Shown here piece after piece: positions 13,716 to 17,428 of a stretch of 17,428 nt of DNA. The stretch's first letter is position 1. Each line of letters begins with the position of its first letter. A program made the translations under genes and the position numbers. The notes under the pieces are model-generated. The model searched no databases. It worked only from the letters and a program-made list of their open reading frames with translations, and was not told the DNA's origin. Origin of the DNA: Syntrophaceae bacterium CG2_30_49_12 (lineage in GTDB: Bacteria > Desulfobacterota > Syntrophia > Syntrophales > CG2-30-49-12). The DNA lies in the NCBI GenBank assembly GCA_001873675.1, contig MNZP01000153.1, forward strand, positions 1 to 17,428. The letters are read 5' to 3'.

Positions 13716-15077
13716 TCAAACATCCTTCGTTGTCTTTTCAGCAAAGAGGTCGTATTCGCCGCCGGCGGTGATCCTACAGTTCACAATATCTCCTGTGGCC
13801 AGATTTTCCCCCTTGACATAGGTAATGCCGTCAACATCTGGCGTCTGACGGCGACACCTGCCGACAAACGGGAAATGAGGGATATCGTCGCTTTTACCCT
13901 CGATCATCACTTCTTGATGCGAATTTATCAGCGAGTGATTAATTTCGTGGGAAATGATCGCCTGTTCTTCCATGAGGAGTTGCCGGCGCACCTCTTTTTC
14001 CTTTTCCGTTATCCGGGATTTGAAGGAAGCGGCTATCGTTCCTTCCTCCCTCGAATAGGTAAAAACGCCAAGGTGATCAAACCTTGCCTCCCTGATAAAG
14101 GCCAGCAATCTGTTGAATTTCGGCCTTGTTTCCCCGGGAAATCCCACGATCAGGGACGTCCTTAGAGCTAGATCTGGGATCACACTCCTTGCCTTGGTGA
14201 TGACGTCCCTGATCTGCTCGCTTCCCCCCTCCCTGTTCATGGCCTTCAGGATATCATTATCAATGTGCTGTATTGGGATGTCGAGATATTTGCAGATCTT
14301 TTCCTCCTCGGCAATTGTCTGAAGAAGATCTTCGGTGACACTTGCCGGATATGTGTAGAGGAGCCTGATCCAGCGGATTCCCCTTAGAGAGACAAGTTCT
14401 TTCAAGAGCTTGCTCAGAGTAGGCTTTCCTTTCAGGTCCCTGCCGTAGGCCGTCGTATCCTGGGCAGTGAGAATGATCTCCTTGACCCCCTTTCCGGCAA
14501 GGGATTCTGCCTCTCTCAGGATGTCATCCACTTCCCTGCTCCTCGCCTTTCCCCGGATGGATGGAATTACACAGTACGAACAATGGTGGGAACATCCCTC
14601 AGCAATCTTTAAATAGGCGCTGTAAAAAGGCGTCAAGAGCAGGCGGGGACGGTTTGCATCCATCAAAAATGCAGGCCTCCCGATGAAGGAACGGCAATTC
14701 GCAGATCCTTCAAGGATTAATCTTTCAATATGACGGACGATATTGGGAACTTCACCGGTTCCGAGGAAAAGGTCAACCTCGGGCAGTTCCGCCTCGAGGG
14801 TCTTTCCGTACCGCTGGGAAAGACAGCCCGTAACAACAAGATGGGTACAGACCCCCTTCTCCTTTTTTTTCCATTCGGCCATGCGGAGGATCTCATCAAT
14901 GGATTCCTCCTTTGCAGGCAGGATAAAGGCGCAGGTATTGATCACGATGATCTCGGCTTCGTCTGCACGGGGAATGATCTGAAAACCGCTCTCTGCAAGA
15001 AGGGCGGCCATAACCTCGGAGTCAACAAGATTCTTCGAACAACCGAGGCTTACAAGGTGTACTTTTCTATCTTTCAA
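13716..15077 (-). CDS. rimO: Ribosomal protein S12 (aspartate) methylthiotransferase
   Basis: A 453-residue radical SAM methylthiotransferase that adds a methylthio group to the beta-carbon of a conserved aspartate of ribosomal protein S12. The N-terminal UPF0004 domain has the three auxiliary-cluster cysteines C13 (LGCSKN), C49 (NTCAF) and C85 (TGCLSQ). The radical SAM cysteines are C162, C166 and C169 in CSHHCSYC. The barrel continues with DIPIQHIDNDILKAMNR and LIVGFPGET, and a TRAM domain closes the protein. SLGCSKNLVDSE separates it from MiaB. The start is a TTG whose bases overlap the ftsK stop (TTGA), and I see no better start in frame, so translation is probably coupled to ftsK. Confidence 0.96.
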   Translation of the reverse strand: MKDRKVHLVSLGCSKNLVDSEVMAALLAESGFQIIPRADEAEIIVINTCAFILPAKEESIDEILRMAEWKKKEKGVCTHLVVTGCLSQRYGKTLEAELPEVDLFLGTGEVPNIVRHIERLILEGSANCRSFIGRPAFLMDANRPRLLLTPFYSAYLKIAEGCSHHCSYCVIPSIRGKARSREVDDILREAESLAGKGVKEIILTAQDTTAYGRDLKGKPTLSKLLKELVSLRGIRWIRLLYTYPASVTEDLLQTIAEEEKICKYLDIPIQHIDNDILKAMNREGGSEQIRDVITKARSVIPDLALRTSLIVGFPGETRPKFNRLLAFIREARFDHLGVFTYSREEGTIAASFKSRITEKEKEVRRQLLMEEQAIISHEINHSLINSHQEVMIEGKSDDIPHFPFVGRCRRQTPDVDGITYVKGENLATGDIVNCRITAGGEYDLFAEKTTKDV

Positions 15078-17317
15078 TGGGGCAGCTTTCTGGCCAGCAC
15101 CTTTCTCGGTTTCACGCCGTCGGAAGGCCCGACGACGCCTTCCGCTTCCATCCGTTCAATGATACGGGCGGCCCGGTTATAGCCTATTTTCATGTATCTC
15201 TGCACCAGAGAAATTGACGCCTGCCCCAGGTCGGTTACCAGTTCAACGGCCTCGTCATACTTCTCATCAAAGGCTTCGTCCGACTTCTCACCTTCCTCCG
15301 ATGACGGCTTGTATTCAATAATTGATGCATCGTAAGCGGGTTGACCCTGTTTTTTCACAAATTCCACGACCCTCTCAATCTCCCTGTCTGAAACATAAGG
15401 CCCGTGGATACGGATAAGTTTTGACGTACCCGGAGGAACAAAGAGCATATCGCCGGTCCCCAGTAGCTTTTCGGCGCCGAGTTGATCTATGATGGTCCTT
15501 GAATCCACCTTCGACGAAACCTGAAAGGAAATCCGGGTGGGGAAATTAGCCTTTATGAGGCCTGTAATAACGTCAACAGATGGTCTTTGCGTGGCCAGGA
15601 TAAGGTGGATTCCTGCGGCCCTGGCCATCTGGGCAAGGCGTGCGAGAGACTCCTCCACGTTCCTCTGTGCCACGATCATCAGATCGGCAAGTTCATCAAT
15701 AACAATCACGATATAGGGAAGCTTGACAGGGGTTTGCCCGGAAACTATAACATCGGACCGATTGTCGGTCTCTTCCGAACCCGCTTTCTCTTTTTCCCGG
15801 GCTATTTGCTTTTCTCTTGCCCTCGGATCCTTTTCGATCATCATGTTATACCCCTCTATACTTTTGACCCCCCATTCGCTGATTATTTTATAACGCCTTT
15901 CCATTTCTTCTACCGCCCACTTCAGGACAAGAGCGGCCTTCTTGGGGTCAAATACCACGGAGTGAAGGAGATGGGGGATACCCTCATATGCGGACAGCTC
16001 CAGTCTTTTGGGGTCAATCATGAGGAATTTGACTTCATCAGGCGGCGCCTTAAAAAGAATGCTGCAAATCATGGCATTAAGGGAAACGCTTTTTCCTGAA
16101 CCGGTTGTACCGGCGATCAGGAGATGGGGCATCCTGGTAAGGTCCGCGATCACGGGGACCCCTAAGATGTCTACACCCAAGGCAAAGGAAAGCTTGGATT
16201 CGGATGCGAGGAACGCCTCATTATCAAGGACATCTTTCAAATACACAGATTCCCGTTGATGATTAGGGATCTCAATACCGATAACCGCCTCCCCCGGTAC
16301 GGGGGCAAGGATTCTTATACTCGGCGCCCTTAAGGCAAGGGCAAGATCATCGGAGAGGTTGGTAATCTTATTAATCTTTACCCCCGGTGCAGGCTCAAGC
16401 TCATACATGGTAATGACAGGACCCGCCTTGACCCCGACTACTTTTCCTTCCACACCGAAATCGGATAATTTCTTTTCGAGAATCCGGGAGTTCATGGTAA
16501 GGGTTTCCCGCTTTATTCTCGTGTCTTTACGTTCCACTTTATCAAGCAATGTCAGTGGCGGCAGTTTAAAGATATCTCTTGACGGAAAAGAATCAAACGG
16601 GGGTTGTTCCGTTATTTTCCGTCCCGTCTTTTCTAACGAAAGAGGCATTCCCTCTATCACGGGGAGAGTTTTTAAAGACTTCTTATCATCCTCTTGCAGT
16701 GCATCCTGCCTCCCTTTGATCCTCTCGATACAAAAAGTGATGAATCCTTCCCCCCCCCTCCATATCAGGGAGGCAACTCTTTTTGTCCCTCTGCCGAGGG
16801 ATACGAGGGACAGATTAACTGTTACTATGAGGGAGACGGTCAAGATAAGAATCAATAAGATATAGGTGCCGGCAAGGTTGAGATGGGCATCCAAAACCCG
16901 GGCAGAGACGGCCCCCAGGAGTCCCCCGGCACGGAGGTTTATGCCATAAATATGAATATCCGTTAATATCAAAGCGAGGAGAGTGGAAGTGGAAATTATA
17001 AGGCCGGCAAAAGCGGTAATGCTTGCAGGTCTAATCTTAAAATCACTGTAAAGAAAGTATTTGAAAGAAATAGTGAAGAAAAAAATCGGCAGCAAAAAAA
17101 CAGTAAACCCCAAAAGTCTAATGAGGAAATCGGATGTGTAGGACCCGACAGGACCTGCAAGGTTGTGAGTCTTTATATCTTGCGCTACATAGTGAGTCAA
17201 AGAAGGATCCAGGGGGTGATAAGAAGCCAGACACAGGGATAGGAAGAGACCCAGGGCAAGACATACCACACCTCTAATTTCTCTCGATTTTACAATGGTT
17301 GCCTGTTTTTCCGCCAT
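15074..17317 (-). CDS. ftsK: DNA translocase FtsK/SpoIIIE
   Basis: A 747-residue septal DNA translocase that pumps chromosome ends through the division site toward dif. The N-terminus has four predicted membrane helices (about residues 14-33, 60-86, 98-120 and 148-172). A short linker follows, without the long proline/glutamine region of E. coli FtsK, so this is the compact form. The alpha/beta motor starts near 265. Walker A is GTTGSGKS at 403-410 and Walker B is VIVIDELAD with D541. The C-terminal gamma winged-helix domain ends in RMEAEGVVGPSDGVKPRKVL, the part that reads KOPS sequences. The stop overlaps the TTG start of rimO. Copy B of the 62-bp repeat lies 25 bases upstream of the ATG. 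Confidence 0.97.
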   Translation of the reverse strand: MAEKQATIVKSREIRGVVCLALGLFLSLCLASYHPLDPSLTHYVAQDIKTHNLAGPVGSYTSDFLIRLLGFTVFLLPIFFFTISFKYFLYSDFKIRPASITAFAGLIISTSTLLALILTDIHIYGINLRAGGLLGAVSARVLDAHLNLAGTYILLILILTVSLIVTVNLSLVSLGRGTKRVASLIWRGGEGFITFCIERIKGRQDALQEDDKKSLKTLPVIEGMPLSLEKTGRKITEQPPFDSFPSRDIFKLPPLTLLDKVERKDTRIKRETLTMNSRILEKKLSDFGVEGKVVGVKAGPVITMYELEPAPGVKINKITNLSDDLALALRAPSIRILAPVPGEAVIGIEIPNHQRESVYLKDVLDNEAFLASESKLSFALGVDILGVPVIADLTRMPHLLIAGTTGSGKSVSLNAMICSILFKAPPDEVKFLMIDPKRLELSAYEGIPHLLHSVVFDPKKAALVLKWAVEEMERRYKIISEWGVKSIEGYNMMIEKDPRAREKQIAREKEKAGSEETDNRSDVIVSGQTPVKLPYIVIVIDELADLMIVAQRNVEESLARLAQMARAAGIHLILATQRPSVDVITGLIKANFPTRISFQVSSKVDSRTIIDQLGAEKLLGTGDMLFVPPGTSKLIRIHGPYVSDREIERVVEFVKKQGQPAYDASIIEYKPSSEEGEKSDEAFDEKYDEAVELVTDLGQASISLVQRYMKIGYNRAARIIERMEAEGVVGPSDGVKPRKVLARKLPH

Positions 17318-17342
17318 AACCGATCCACCCCGTGTATAAAAT

Positions 17343-17404
17343 GGAATTTCCTTTTTAAATAACTTTAGGCACTTTAAACTTTAGCTCACTTTAGGCACTT
17401 AACT
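17343..17404 (-). repeat. 62-bp dispersed repeat, copy B (upstream of ftsK)
   Basis: It matches copy A (5954-6015) at 60 of 62 positions without gaps; the differences are T for A at 17352 and C for A near 17385. Flanking bases are unrelated, so the unit is sharply bounded. It lies 25 bases before the ftsK ATG on the minus strand, where the ftsK leader or promoter should be. The last 24 bases of the window, to its right, show no gene. Confidence 0.8.
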
Positions 17405-17428
17405 ATAGTAAGTTTATATCCTTTTCCC

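Noticed and set aside
13533..14165. Plus-strand reading frame beginning with a PGRLERP-like segment
   Set aside because: Its start is the antisense of the tRNA-Arg gene, a classic spurious protein, and the rest lies antisense to rimO.

Overview
The window looks like bacterial chromosome, probably from an anaerobic member of the Desulfobacterota/Deltaproteobacteria. This placement is inferred from gene content and style (ETF and CoA-transferase genes, ftsK-rimO pairing, short AT-rich dispersed repeats), not from a marker gene. Most genes are ordinary and intact: ftsK, rimO, rsmI, one tRNA-Arg and a nucleotide-sugar operon. The unusual material lies between about 5.95 and 9.6 kb and in the small repeats.

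Layout. 1-363 has no gene. It holds a roughly 177-bp MITE-like inverted-repeat element and, at the left edge, a probable ribosome binding site for a minus-strand gene outside the window. 364-3812 (minus) is a tight operon: UDP-glucuronate decarboxylase, an animal-like UDP-glucose 6-dehydrogenase and an LhgO-type FAD oxidoreductase; the first two convert UDP-glucose to UDP-xylose. rsmI (plus) and a radical SAM gene (minus) follow and overlap tail to tail. 6048-9602 is a block bounded by a perfect 15-bp direct repeat. It starts with a textbook sigma70 promoter and holds a phosphoribosyltransferase, an alpha/beta hydrolase and the wreck of an electron-transfer-flavoprotein operon (etfB, etfA, ETF-quinone oxidoreductase).

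The ETF wreck is the most informative part. EtfB is nearly complete but has no start codon in frame. EtfA is cut off after about 15-20 recognisable residues and joined out of frame to the interior of ETF-QO. ETF-QO has lost its N-terminal FAD motif and, in frame, a central stretch of roughly 170 residues. Both deletion joints carry the same 7-mer, CCGGCGC, which suggests repeat-mediated deletion or an assembly collapse.

9621-13513 (plus) carries a small orphan protein, a CaiB/BaiF CoA-transferase, an SDR-type epimerase/reductase and an acyl-adenylate synthetase whose reading frame has no usable start. Together they look like a carboxylic-acid or acyl-CoA module of unknown substrate. A CCA-encoding tRNA-Arg(CCU), rimO and ftsK follow, all on the minus strand. 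A 62-bp repeat lies just upstream of both the radical SAM gene and ftsK, in the same orientation, and the two copies differ at only two positions.
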